NCBI GenBank assembly: GCA_027065695.1
Contig: JAMONP010000104.1
Span: forward strand, 1-61,659
Direction: 5' to 3'
DNA: 61,659 bases
Source of the DNA: Desulfuromonadales bacterium
GTDB taxonomy: Bacteria; Desulfobacterota; Desulfuromonadia; Desulfuromonadales; BM103
Position 1 is the first letter of the stretch; every line of letters begins with the position of its first letter. The position numbers and the translations under genes are program-made. This document shows positions 9,366-17,507 of this stretch, one piece after another. The notes under the pieces were generated by a model. It did not search any database. It saw only the letters and a program-made list of their open reading frames with translations, and had not been told where the DNA came from.

Positions 9366-10139
9366 TTAATGTGCCAGAAACCCAGCGCCCCAGGCGAGCA
9401 GAATGCCCATGCAGAGTGCCATCGTTGCTGCCGGACCGCGACTCCGGTGAGACTCCGGGATCAGGTCCGATGCTGCAATATAGACAAAAGAACCTCCAGC
9501 AACAGCAAGCAGAGCACCAAGTACAGCTTCGGGAAGATTATTGACCAGTGCAAAGGTCAGAATCGCCGCCCCCGGTGTTGCCAGGGCTACAAAGGCGGTG
9601 AGCTGGATGGCTTTTTTGCGCGCCCAACCATAATGCAACAGTATGGCTATCATAGCGATCCCTTCCGGAACTTCATGAGAGATGACCCCCAGCGCCGCCA
9701 GTAGACCGAGATCCTGGCTGACTTCAAAGCCGGTGCCGATAATCATACCATCTATCAACGAATGCAGACCCATACCGAGAAATGCTACCCATCCCATGGG
9801 GTGGGGTTGAGAGCAGCAATTATCATGGCAATCGTCGACATTCAGATTGACATGGTGTTGCTCCTCGTGGCCCGCATGGATCAGCAGGTGATGTTCAAAG
9901 AAGTAGAACAGAACAAAAGCAAGGACGATAAAAATGGGTGCCTGGGTGGTTAGCTTCATTGACTCAGGGAGGATATGAAGAAATCCGACACCAAGGAGCA
10001 CGCCTGCAGAGAAGGAGACCAGGACGGCAGAATAGCGGCGGCTCCACTTTTCGCGGGCAAGGACCAGATACATTCCGGCGAAAGTTGCGGTTCCGGCAAA
10101 ACTTCCGGCAATAAGCACCGACCACCATTGTTCAGACAT
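9366..10139 (-). CDS. ZIP-family divalent metal transporter
   Basis: A 257-residue inner-membrane metal importer of the ZIP family, with about eight membrane helices. The central helices carry the metal-site signatures HSLIDGMIIG (TM4) and HEVPEGIAMIA (TM5). A histidine- and cysteine-rich loop at about residues 87-112 (HAGHEEQHH, DDCHDNCC) lies between TM3 and TM4, as is usual for zinc-handling members. It is transcribed on its own from the minus strand, divergent from the octahaem cytochrome. The substrate (zinc, iron or another metal) cannot be set from sequence. Confidence 0.9.
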   Translation of the reverse strand: MSEQWWSVLIAGSFAGTATFAGMYLVLAREKWSRRYSAVLVSFSAGVLLGVGFLHILPESMKLTTQAPIFIVLAFVLFYFFEHHLLIHAGHEEQHHVNLNVDDCHDNCCSQPHPMGWVAFLGMGLHSLIDGMIIGTGFEVSQDLGLLAALGVISHEVPEGIAMIAILLHYGWARKKAIQLTAFVALATPGAAILTFALVNNLPEAVLGALLAVAGGSFVYIAASDLIPESHRSRGPAATMALCMGILLAWGAGFLAH

Positions 10140-10425
10140 TAATCAGTATCTCCAGGGGTATGACTCAGGGAATAAACGAGAGCCTCTCAGCGACAATTGG
10201 TGCAGTATATATTCGAACTCTGTTAAGGGCAAGTTCCAGCTTTCTTTGCCTTTATCTTCAGTGGTTATGCTGACAGCCACCCAGCAGGTTGAGAAAGTTT
10301 TCATTTCAGTTATCTTTAAATATACAAAGATTTATTTGCATGGCTGTCCTTATGGTATTAGTTTGTTAAACGGGTTCTCGTCTTAGATCATCTATGGTCT
10401 CCATCCAGGTAGAGAGGTGTTCAGT

Positions 10426-11769
10426 ATGAGAAGGAAGTTAATTTTGCAGTGGGGTCTGATAGTTGCTCTGGTGTTGCTGACGGCAGGGGTCGCTAGCGCT
10501 TCTTTAGGCCGACTGTCAGATGAGACCAAAGAGTGCCTTGGTTGTCACGATGGCATGCCTGGTATCGTCAAACAGTGGGAGGATAGTGCACATTGGAACG
10601 CCGGTGTTGGCTGTTATGAGTGCCACAAGGCAGAAAGTGACGATGTGGATTCGATGAATCACAATGGCTTCTTGATTGCAATTATCGTCTCACCACGTGA
10701 CTGTGGTCAATGCCACCCTAAGGAAACTGCAGAGCAAGAAGCAAGTCATCATGCCAAGGCCGGTGATATCCTCAACTCAAAAGATGGCCTTCTTGGCCAG
10801 ACAATTGGCGGGGAACCAGCTGTTGTTGTTGGCTGTCGCCAATGTCATGGTTCTCTGGTTAAGGTTAATGCCGATGGCTCTCTCGATACCGACACCTGGC
10901 CTAACACAGGCATAGGTAGGGTTAATCCAGATGGTTCCAAAGGCTCCTGTTCAGCCTGCCATACACGTCATCGTTTCAGCAAGGAACAGGCTCGCAGACC
11001 TGAGACCTGTGGCAAATGCCATCTTGGCCCCGATCATCCACAGAAAGAGGTTTATGAAGAGTCTAAGCACGGCATCCTCTATCGCGCTTTCGAAGATGAT
11101 TTGAATATGGACAAGCCGAAATGGATTGCCGGTCAGGATTACTACGATGCACCAACTTGTGCCACCTGCCACATGAGTGCCACACCTAACCAGTCTGTGA
11201 CTCACGATGTTGGTACTCGCCTTGCCTGGAATCTGCGTGCACCAGTTTCTATGCGTACCAGGAACTGGGAAAAGAAACTGGCAGATATGCAGGATGTCTG
11301 TTCTGCATGCCATGGTTCTGCTTTCGTTGAAGGTTTTTATAAACAGTTTGATGCATTTGTCAATTTCTATAACAACAAATTCGCTATCCCGGCTAAAGAG
11401 ATTCGTGATCTTCTGATGGAAGAAGGTGTTCTTACCAAGAGCAACTTTGATGACAAGATTGACTGGATTTATTGGGAACTCTGGCATCATGAGGGTCGTC
11501 GTGCTCGTCATGGTGCCGCCATGAGTGGCCCGGATTATGCCTGGTGGCATGGTATTTACGATGTGGCCAAGAACTTCTATACGGAACTGCTGCCAGAAGT
11601 AAAAGAAGCTTGTGAAAAGGCTGGTAAACCGGAAGTCTATGACGCAATCATTGCCAAGTATATCGATGGCCGCAAAGAACACGAATGGTACACTAAAGGT
11701 TTTGATCCCAAACGCATTGAAGAGATGAAAGCCTACTATAAGGAGCGTTATCAGCAGGACGTGAAGTAA
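10426..11769 (+). CDS. Octahaem cytochrome c of the hydroxylamine-oxidoreductase-like family
   Basis: A 447-residue periplasmic cytochrome. It has a cleavable signal (residues 1-25, ending ASA) and eight CxxCH haem sites starting at residues 37, 63, 93, 137, 175, 195, 245 and 292. A haem-free helical tail with HGAAMSGPDY and WHGIYDV resembles the end of HAO. Homologues in ammonifying bacteria reduce nitrite or hydroxylamine to ammonium, whereas nitrifier HAO runs in the oxidative direction with a Tyr cross-linked to haem. Tyr371 and Tyr378 lie in the relevant segment, but which, if either, aligns with the cross-link Tyr needs an alignment. ATG 10426 was chosen over GTG 10417 because AGAGAGG sits correctly before it. 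A terminator follows. Confidence 0.85.
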   Translation: MRRKLILQWGLIVALVLLTAGVASASLGRLSDETKECLGCHDGMPGIVKQWEDSAHWNAGVGCYECHKAESDDVDSMNHNGFLIAIIVSPRDCGQCHPKETAEQEASHHAKAGDILNSKDGLLGQTIGGEPAVVVGCRQCHGSLVKVNADGSLDTDTWPNTGIGRVNPDGSKGSCSACHTRHRFSKEQARRPETCGKCHLGPDHPQKEVYEESKHGILYRAFEDDLNMDKPKWIAGQDYYDAPTCATCHMSATPNQSVTHDVGTRLAWNLRAPVSMRTRNWEKKLADMQDVCSACHGSAFVEGFYKQFDAFVNFYNNKFAIPAKEIRDLLMEEGVLTKSNFDDKIDWIYWELWHHEGRRARHGAAMSGPDYAWWHGIYDVAKNFYTELLPEVKEACEKAGKPEVYDAIIAKYIDGRKEHEWYTKGFDPKRIEEMKAYYKERYQQDVK

Positions 11770-11792
11770 ACATCCCTGCTACAGGTAAGACC

Positions 11793-11824
11793 GCCGGCTG
11801 GGTTTTTACCTGGCCGGCTTTTTT
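11793..11824 (+). terminator. Rho-independent terminator after the octahaem cytochrome
   Basis: An 11-bp stem beginning GCCGGC (two G-U pairs) with a five-T loop is followed by six T residues, 24 bases after the stop codon. Confidence 0.85.
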
Positions 11825-12276
11825 GAGATTTTTTTGAGAATCTGCATTCATCCACAACAACCTGTGTATAGGTATGTGGAAAGTGGAAAAGCCGGTAGCT
11901 AAACCTCCCGAGAGAAATAGATTTTTAGCTTTCTGCACAGAAATAAATCATGACCAGATCAGGACGGATAAATATTCAGTATTTTATATGAGTAGGTTTG
12001 AGCGCTGAGCTATTTTGTGACAATTATGCTGTGCCTTGATGGTATTTTGATTGCCTTGTTGTAGTTGTTGTGCTATGTAAAAACTCTAATATATCAGTAA
12101 CTTAATGGGTTGTTATGGTTTTGCCTCATATCTTGAACACGCTTTACAGTTGATTCCTGCAATACTGCTTGCTTGAGAATTGTCTCTTGTAAGTCAAGCG
12201 GTTTAGCCCTGTGGCCAAAGTTAAGTATCCGCCTTGTAATTCCGCCATCAGAGACACCTTTCGAGGAGACCTAAAA
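11825..12276. other. Gene-free AT-rich stretch
   Basis: About 450 bases between the cytochrome terminator and the M24 peptidase. I see no supported gene, tRNA or known riboswitch. A GAGGAGA ribosome site for the peptidase is at 12263-12269. The peptidase promoter is probably here, but no single -35/-10 pair stands out. Confidence 0.5.
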
Positions 12277-13467
12277 ATGCGTATTACTCCCACTACGGAA
12301 TTGAAAAATCGCATTGAAAAACTGCAGAAAGAGATAATTATCCACAACCTGGACGCGGTTTTTATGATTCAGAATGCTGACCTGTTTTACTTTACCGGAG
12401 CAGTTCAGCAAGGCGCTCTCTATGTTCCTGCAGAAGGGGAGGCCCTCTATCTGGTGCGTAAGGATTTTGCGCGAGCGCGAATGGAGTCGGGCTTGAAAGA
12501 AGTCATTCCCTTCAAGAGTCCGCGCGACATCCCTGGAGTACTTGCCGATTTCGGCTACCCCATGCCTGAAAGAGTTGGCATGGAATTGGATGTAACTCCG
12601 TTAACGGTGATGGATAGATTTAAAAAGGGACTTGGTGATTGTATCATCAGTGATGCTACACCTCTGATTCGTAATGTGCGCGCGTTAAAATCAGATTATG
12701 AAATCAATATTATGAAAGACGCCGCAGTAATCGTCGATAAAGTCTGCAAAAGAGCGGCCGAGGTGATTCGGGAGGGAATGACCGATCTTGAATTAACTGC
12801 AGAGCTTGAGTTTGTTGCCAGGAAGGCCGGTCATCAGGGGATGGTTCGTATGCGTGGGTTCAATAGCGAGCTTTTTTATGGTCACATGTTTTCCGGGCCT
12901 GATAGTGCGGTTCCGACCTACTCAGACACACCGTTGGGTGGTGTTGGCCTCAGCCCCGCTTTTCCGCAAGGTGCGAGTTACAGATCTATTCGTAGAAATG
13001 AGCCGATTACTGTCGATTTTGTTGCTGTCTTTGACGGTTACATTGTTGATCAGACCCGTATGTTCAGTATAGGTGAAATGCCGGATAAATTGATAAAAGC
13101 TTATGCTGATATGACCATTATCCAGGAACATGCCAAGCAGATTGCCAAGCCTGGTGTGAGTTGGGGCGGGGTGTACGATGACTGTCTGCAGATGGCCTGC
13201 GGTATGGGCTATCAGGACCAGTTCATGGGTACAAAGGGTGCCCAAGTGTCTTTTATCGGCCATGGTGTTGGTGTCGAACTGGATGAATACCCCTTTATTG
13301 CCAGGGGGCTTAACAATTATGAGTTGCAGGAGAATATGGTTTTTGCTTTTGAACCGAAAGCTGTATTCCAGGGGCTTGGCGCGGTTGGTATTGAGAATAC
13401 TTTTCGGGTGGCTGCCGATGGACTTAAGTCTTTGACTTTTTCGGAGCAGAAGTTGATTGTTTTGTAA
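12277..13467 (+). CDS. M24-family metallopeptidase (Xaa-Pro aminopeptidase-like)
   Basis: A 396-residue protein with the two-domain creatinase/aminopeptidase P layout: an N-terminal domain (about 1-140) and a C-terminal pita-bread domain. Metal-binding residues are visible in order: Asp in TVDFVAVFDG, Asp in VDQTRMF, His in GHGVGVELDE, and Glu in FAFEPK and GIENTF. It would release an N-terminal residue before proline or act on related substrates in the cytoplasm. ATG 12277 is preferred over the upstream ATG 12211 because GAGGAGA lies 7 bases before it and the family start pattern fits. It is a single-gene unit with a terminator. Confidence 0.87.
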   Translation: MRITPTTELKNRIEKLQKEIIIHNLDAVFMIQNADLFYFTGAVQQGALYVPAEGEALYLVRKDFARARMESGLKEVIPFKSPRDIPGVLADFGYPMPERVGMELDVTPLTVMDRFKKGLGDCIISDATPLIRNVRALKSDYEINIMKDAAVIVDKVCKRAAEVIREGMTDLELTAELEFVARKAGHQGMVRMRGFNSELFYGHMFSGPDSAVPTYSDTPLGGVGLSPAFPQGASYRSIRRNEPITVDFVAVFDGYIVDQTRMFSIGEMPDKLIKAYADMTIIQEHAKQIAKPGVSWGGVYDDCLQMACGMGYQDQFMGTKGAQVSFIGHGVGVELDEYPFIARGLNNYELQENMVFAFEPKAVFQGLGAVGIENTFRVAADGLKSLTFSEQKLIVL

Positions 13468-13490
13468 AAAATATTGACTGTGAATTTTGT

Positions 13491-13520
13491 AGGCCTCCTC
13501 ATGTTTTGAGGGGGCCTTTT
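13491..13520 (+). terminator. Rho-independent terminator after the M24 peptidase
   Basis: The stem AGGCCTCCTC / GAGGGGGCCT (one G-U pair) has a seven-base loop and is followed by TTTTCT. It isolates the peptidase from nrfA. Confidence 0.85.
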
Positions 13521-13633
13521 CTATAGGTTTTATCCGTAAACAAGAAATGCTGAATGTCTCGTATCAATCGGCCTTATGGTAACACAGAGACCCCTTGAAA
13601 TTTTAAATATCTGATTTATAATGGGGATTTTGG

Positions 13634-13649
13634 TGGCATGTTGATTGCT
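13634..13649 (+). promoter_or_regulatory. Putative sigma-54 (-24/-12) promoter of nrfA
   Basis: TGGCATGTTGATTGCT matches the RpoN consensus TGGCAY-R-N4-TTGCW at every defined position with exact spacing. It is about 250 bases before the nrfA start, so the transcript would carry a leader of roughly 240 bases. It requires an enhancer-binding activator, whose identity is not shown here. Confidence 0.7.
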
Positions 13650-13742
13650 TTGGGGTAAGCTAATTAGACGCAAACAATTATTTCTAAAGTAAAGGCTTTA
13701 AAGGGTACGTGTTTATTTGACAGACATCGACAGGTTGGTTGT

Positions 13743-13771
13743 CTCTCCTGTCACAACCTGTGAAAGGAGAG
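13743..13771 (+). promoter_or_regulatory. 12-bp inverted repeat in the nrfA leader
   Basis: CTCTCCTGTCAC (13743-13754) and GTGAAAGGAGAG (13760-13771) pair over 12 bp with one mismatch and a five-base loop. A second, overlapping pair, ACAGGTTG (13730-13737) and CAACCTGT (13754-13761), could form an alternative hairpin. The right arm contains the ribosome site of the small leader ORF, so the first hairpin could hide it. An operator is the other option. Confidence 0.5.
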
Positions 13772-13778
13772 GGAAAGA

Positions 13779-13871
13779 ATGGCGGAGGCTGAACTTTACC
13801 GTAGCGTATTTCACCGCACCACCAGAAAATTACCAGCGATGCAAAACAATCTTGCTGTTAAAGAACGCTAA
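13779..13871 (+). CDS. Possible 30-residue leader peptide ahead of nrfA
   Basis: ATG 13779 is preceded by GGAGAGGG at proper spacing and opens a 30-codon frame (MAEAELYRSVF..., basic C-terminal half) ending 27 bases before nrfA. The ribosome site lies in the right arm of the leader hairpin. There is no homology that I recognise. It may be a translated leader coupled to nrfA or a chance ORF. Confidence 0.3.
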   Translation: MAEAELYRSVFHRTTRKLPAMQNNLAVKER

Positions 13872-13898
13872 AAAACGCTATCAGGAGGCATTAACATT

Positions 13899-15401
13899 AT
13901 GAAAAAATCGACAATGTTGACTATTGTTTCAGTTCTCATCATGGTCCCCCTGTTCTTGCTGGTCGTTTCGATCAAGGAGAACACGGCTGCACAGGAGCCA
14001 GACAAAGCCATGCCTGAGATCAAAAAATTCGAATCAAAGAGTGCTGAATGGGGGAAATACTATCCCCTGCAGTATGATTCCTATCTGGAGACCCGGAAGA
14101 GTGACGAAATCAAGGATTTGCTCAAGGAGAATCCGGCTTTAGTTGTTATGTGGGCAGGTTATGGTTTTGCCAAGGATTACAATGCGCCGCGCGGTCATTT
14201 CTACATACTGGAAGACAACATTAACACTTTGCGTACCGGTGGACCGGTTGATGGGAAAACCGGTCCCATGCCGACCGCCTGCTGGACCTGTAAATCACCG
14301 GATGTACCAAGGTTAATCGACCAGACGAGTGAGAATGACTTTTTTACCGGTAAGTGGGCCAGGCATGGCAGCGAGATTGTCAACCCGGTCGGTTGTGCCG
14401 ATTGCCACGATAACAAAACCATGGAGCTTGCCGTAACCCGCGATTATCTGAAACGTGGTCTGGATGCAGAAGGTAGCGAGCCGTTCGCTGAAGCTGACCA
14501 ACAGGATATGCGCACCCTGGTTTGTGTGCAGTGTCACTCCGAGTATTACTTCAAGGCGACCAAATGGACCGATCCCAGTGGAAAAGAGCAGACCGCTAAG
14601 GTTGTTACCTTCCCCTGGGACAATGGTCTGGCCGCCGAAGATATTGAGAAGTACTATGATGAACGGGGTTTCGTAGACTGGAAGCATAAGTTGAGCAAGA
14701 CCCCGATGCTGAAGGCTCAGCACCCAGGCTACGAAACCTTCAAGACAGGTGTCCATGGTAAAAACGGTCTGTCTTGCGCTGATTGCCATATGCCTGAGGT
14801 TACAGAAGATGGCGTCAAATATTCAAGTCACAAAATTGGCAGCCCACTTGAAGATATTGAGAACATCTGTCTGAACTGCCATGATGGCACCGAACAGGAG
14901 CTCAAAGATAATATTGCCAGGAAGTTGGAGCGCAAGAATGAACTCTCACGCATGGCTATGAACGTGCTTGCCAAGGCCCATCTTGAAGCGGGCAAGGCTT
15001 GGGAACTCGGTGCCAGCGAAGAGGAAATGAAGCCTGCTCTGCTGGATATCCGTCACGGTCAATGGCGCTGGGATTACGCGATTGCCTCGCATGGTTCTTT
15101 CTTCCATGCCCCGGAAGAGACTCTCCGGGTTCTCGGCAGTGCTATCAACAAAGCTCAGGATGCCCGCCTTAAGCTGCGTATTGTTCTTGCCAAGCACGGT
15201 GCTGTAGATTACGAAGCTCCAGATTTTTCAACCAAGGAAAAAGCTCAGGAATTAATCGGCCTGCCCTTTGACAAGCTGGTAAATGAAAAGAAGAACTTCC
15301 TGGGTGAGCTGAGAGAAGAATGGATCAAGGACGCTACTGAAAAGGGACTCTATGATCCGAAAACACGGGAGGGGATGGAGTTTAAGACTTCCTACGATTG
15401 A
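13899..15401 (+). CDS. nrfA: Ammonia-forming cytochrome c nitrite reductase (pentahaem)
   Basis: Reduces nitrite to ammonium with six electrons in the periplasm. The 500 residues carry an N-terminal signal/anchor helix (about 7-25), the catalytic CWTCK haem site at 128-132 (Lys-ligated haem), and four CxxCH sites at 166, 209, 293 and 324. Active-site residues are present: Arg98 (APRGH), Tyr216 and His275 (AQHPGYE). Glu215, Tyr216, Lys272 and Gln274 match the calcium ligands, so this is the calcium-type NrfA. It starts at ATG 13899 after AGGAGG. No nrfH quinol-oxidising partner is adjacent, unlike the common nrfHA pair. The gene stands alone behind a sigma-54-like promoter. Confidence 0.96.
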   Translation: MKKSTMLTIVSVLIMVPLFLLVVSIKENTAAQEPDKAMPEIKKFESKSAEWGKYYPLQYDSYLETRKSDEIKDLLKENPALVVMWAGYGFAKDYNAPRGHFYILEDNINTLRTGGPVDGKTGPMPTACWTCKSPDVPRLIDQTSENDFFTGKWARHGSEIVNPVGCADCHDNKTMELAVTRDYLKRGLDAEGSEPFAEADQQDMRTLVCVQCHSEYYFKATKWTDPSGKEQTAKVVTFPWDNGLAAEDIEKYYDERGFVDWKHKLSKTPMLKAQHPGYETFKTGVHGKNGLSCADCHMPEVTEDGVKYSSHKIGSPLEDIENICLNCHDGTEQELKDNIARKLERKNELSRMAMNVLAKAHLEAGKAWELGASEEEMKPALLDIRHGQWRWDYAIASHGSFFHAPEETLRVLGSAINKAQDARLKLRIVLAKHGAVDYEAPDFSTKEKAQELIGLPFDKLVNEKKNFLGELREEWIKDATEKGLYDPKTREGMEFKTSYD

Positions 15402-15715
15402 TCTTGTACTGATAACCGCGTGAGTATTATGTAGAAGAAACAGCCCCATCTGCATCCGGCAGGTGGGGCCGGTCTGTTTGCTGTGCAGGCATGATGCACT
15501 GATCAGTAAAGTTGAAGAATAATCTTCTTCCCACTGTCTAATATCCTACAAACAACAATCCCCAAACTGAGTATCTTCCCTCCTCACAACCTCTCAATTA
15601 TGTGATTTAAGGGTGTTAGCGCATTTTGCAAGCCTTGGCATGAAAGTTGATCTGGTAAGTCGTTACGATGTTCTTATGTCCTTACTGAAACCAACAACAG
15701 AATAGAGGCAAGCCT
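15402..15715. other. Intergenic stretch with one terminator-like hairpin
   Basis: It holds GCCCCATCTGC (15443-15453) and GCAGGTGGGGC (15459-15469), an 11-bp stem with one G-U pair, followed by a weak T-rich tail. This is probably the nrfA terminator. The remaining 240 bases are AT-rich with no gene seen. Confidence 0.6.
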
Positions 15716-16772
15716 ATGATTAACAGCCCGAAGATTTATGTGCCGATCAGTCTGCTCTTTGTTGCCATACTGGCCGCTGTATGGATGTTCTATCCATCGG
15801 GGGTCAACCCGGCCAACGCCGCATTGGCTGAATACCAGCTTGAGAAGCTTTCCTGCGGATCCTGTGTTATTAAGATAGAAAAGGCATTGACCAGCCTCGA
15901 CGGCATTGGTTCTGTTGAAGTTAATCTGACTAGTGTCCCGTGCGGTTAATCGTGACGAATAATTCTGAGACATTTTGGTTGCTGTCAAGGCGTGCTGATG
16001 AAGGCCTAGCGTGCGTTAAGCCAAAGAGGCGCAACGCAGACAGCGGGCAAAAGGGCCATAATTAAAGGATAGGATTAGCCGCACGGGACACTAGCAACCG
16101 TGGCCGTGTAACCTATGGCCCGAACGAAACTGACAGCCAGACAATCGCGGAAACTATCACCGTGGCTGGTTATCCTGCTCGTTTGCGTCTGGAGTTGGAC
16201 TCACAGGAATATGCAGCGTTGCAGCAGGAACAGTCTCAACTTGGTCAAAAGTATCTGGCTTTGAACGACTACTAAAGCAACGATCCAAAGGGCAGCCACG
16301 TTCTAATGGCGCTGTTAAAACGCCTGAGGGGGCTGTTGCAACAGGGCAGAATGACCAGCTCTGGCAGGTCGTCTGGAAAGATGTGCTACAGCGTGAACTG
16401 CTACTTGCTGCTGCTGAAGAGAACCAGGTCATTGTTCAGGATGGTGAGGTTGATTTGCGCCTCGATGAACTACGACAGAAGCATAAGGGCCTTGATCAGA
16501 TCGTAAGGCAGCGTTACGGCGGTATTGACAGCTTTCGTGAGCGTCTTCGTGAAGACATGATCATCAATCGCAATATCGACGATCATGTTTATAGCGGTGC
16601 CAAGAGCCCCGGGGAAAAACAGGCCAAGTTTCATTGGTGGTATGCCGAACTGCAGAAAAATACCGAAGTCGTTATTTTTGATAAACGACTCAAAGCCATA
16701 AGTCAAACCAGTAGTGATGACTGTGGCAGTGGCGGAAGTGTTGGTGTCAGTGGCAGCTGTTGTAGCAGCTGA
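15716..16772 (+). pseudogene. Broken heavy-metal-associated (HMA) domain + SurA-N-like protein gene
   Basis: The N-terminal part encodes a membrane helix (about 8-25) and an HMA fold with LSCGSCVIKIEKAL. It stops after EVNLTS, where a MITE-like element enters. If the element and one CTAG copy are removed, the frame resumes as NRGRVTYGPNETDSQ and finishes a normal HMA domain (ending TVAGYPARL). It then hits TAA at 16273. A second frame (to 16772) encodes a helical SurA-N-like region (QREL, EVDLRLDEL, FRERLREDM) with a Cys/Gly/Ser-rich tail ending CGSGG...CCSS. Two lesions are therefore inferred: the insertion, and a frameshift between about 16275 and 16310. The intact protein was probably a metal-linked periplasmic chaperone or isomerase. 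Confidence 0.75.
15934..16090. mobile_element. 157-bp MITE-like element with terminal inverted repeats
   Basis: The ends TGTCCCGTGCGGTTAATC (left) and its inverted copy GATTAGCCGCACGGGACA (right) match in 17 of 18 bases. CTAG directly flanks both ends (15930-15933 and 16091-16094), as a 4-bp target duplication or a duplicated TA within CTAG. The arms stay partly complementary for about 50 bases each (shared TAATT, TTTTG and GCTGTC blocks), so the whole element can fold into one long hairpin. It has no ORF. It interrupts the HMA gene exactly between codons that rejoin in frame. CTAG-type targets occur in IS5- and IS630-related elements; the parent transposon is not known. Confidence 0.85.
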
Positions 16773-16796
16773 TGAACACAAGCGATGTGAGGCAGT

Positions 16797-17054
16797 ATGT
16801 TTCTGCTTTTTATTATCAGTCTCCCGATCATTTTTTACTTTATCTGTATGGAACTTGACAGGCCGGTTCCTCCCGAGACGTCTCTTTCCGGAGAGTGTCC
16901 GGGTTGCTCGGAAAAGGTTGAGTCGGGCTGGTTGGTATGTCAGCAGTGCCAGGCTGTTCTGCGTGAAACCTGTCCTGGTTGCGGCAAGGTGCATGATAGC
17001 TGGGTAAAGTATTGTCCTTGGTGCAGGAATCTAAATGAAGCGTCAAGTGTATGA
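16797..17054 (+). CDS. Membrane-anchored double zinc-ribbon protein
   Basis: 85 residues. An N-terminal hydrophobic helix (about 2-19) is followed by four CxxC knuckles at about residues 34, 48, 60 and 73 (CPGC, CQQC, CPGC, CPWC), forming two zinc ribbons of the kind annotated as double zinc ribbon or DZR. Its function is not recognised. It overlaps the next gene by ATGA, and that gene also encodes a membrane zinc-ribbon protein, so they are likely partners. ATG 16797 is the only sensible start. Confidence 0.65.
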   Translation: MFLLFIISLPIIFYFICMELDRPVPPETSLSGECPGCSEKVESGWLVCQQCQAVLRETCPGCGKVHDSWVKYCPWCRNLNEASSV

Positions 17055-17359
17055 AGATATTATTCAGAGGGCACAAATGTTCATGGTTCATGGCCTTTTG
17101 CCTGACCGCAATTCTGGTCATTGTGTTGTGCAATATCTGGCTGTTGTGTGACGGTTATTATGTGCTCAATGACTATTTGAAAATTCCCGCAATTGAATGG
17201 GTACTTATCGTTGCTAACATAATCGCTGTTCTGATCCTCTTTTCCGTCAAGCGGAGCAATAAAAATAATCCTGATTGGGGCTTTTGCAGCGGTTGCCGGA
17301 TAAGCCTGCGCGACCCTTGGCTCTATTGCCCGAATTGCGGCGGTGAGCGCGGCACTTGA
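17051..17359 (+). CDS. Small membrane protein with C-terminal zinc ribbon
   Basis: 102 residues with two membrane helices (about 12-33 and 47-68), then a single zinc ribbon with CSGC and CPNC pairs near the C-terminus (SLRDPWLYCPNCG). It is translationally coupled (ATGA) to the preceding double-ribbon gene. The orientation implied by the lysine-rich loop after TM2 puts the ribbon in the cytoplasm. No catalytic motif was seen, and the function is unknown. Confidence 0.6.
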   Translation: MKILFRGHKCSWFMAFCLTAILVIVLCNIWLLCDGYYVLNDYLKIPAIEWVLIVANIIAVLILFSVKRSNKNNPDWGFCSGCRISLRDPWLYCPNCGGERGT

Positions 17360-17507
17360 CGCTTGGGAGCCTGTCATTGCTGTCTACTGATATCAGGTAA
17401 TATCCCCCAATAAAGTAAACTTATCAGCGGTTTGCAAAGAAATTACCATGTTTTTCTGGTAGACTCCTAAGAAGCTGTCAGACTACTTGGAATGAAGGGG
17501 CATTATC

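Noticed and set aside
11825-12276. Cyclic-di-GMP (GEMM) or other riboswitch upstream of the cytochrome or peptidase genes
   Set aside because: The conserved GEMM core words were not found here or in the 10140-10425 gap. No other known riboswitch pattern was seen.
13468-13898. An nrfH gene expected before nrfA
   Set aside because: No frame in this gap carries four CxxCH motifs or a membrane helix, so nrfA is reported as an orphan.
13717-13902. 61-codon ORF running into the nrfA start as a possible NrfH or leader
   Set aside because: It has no haem motif, no membrane helix and no ribosome site. The 30-codon frame at 13779 has a better ribosome site.
15931-15960. Read-through or selenocysteine at the early stop in the HMA gene
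   Set aside because: The stop is TAA and lies in the inserted element, so a TGA-decoded Sec is impossible. Insertion explains the break.
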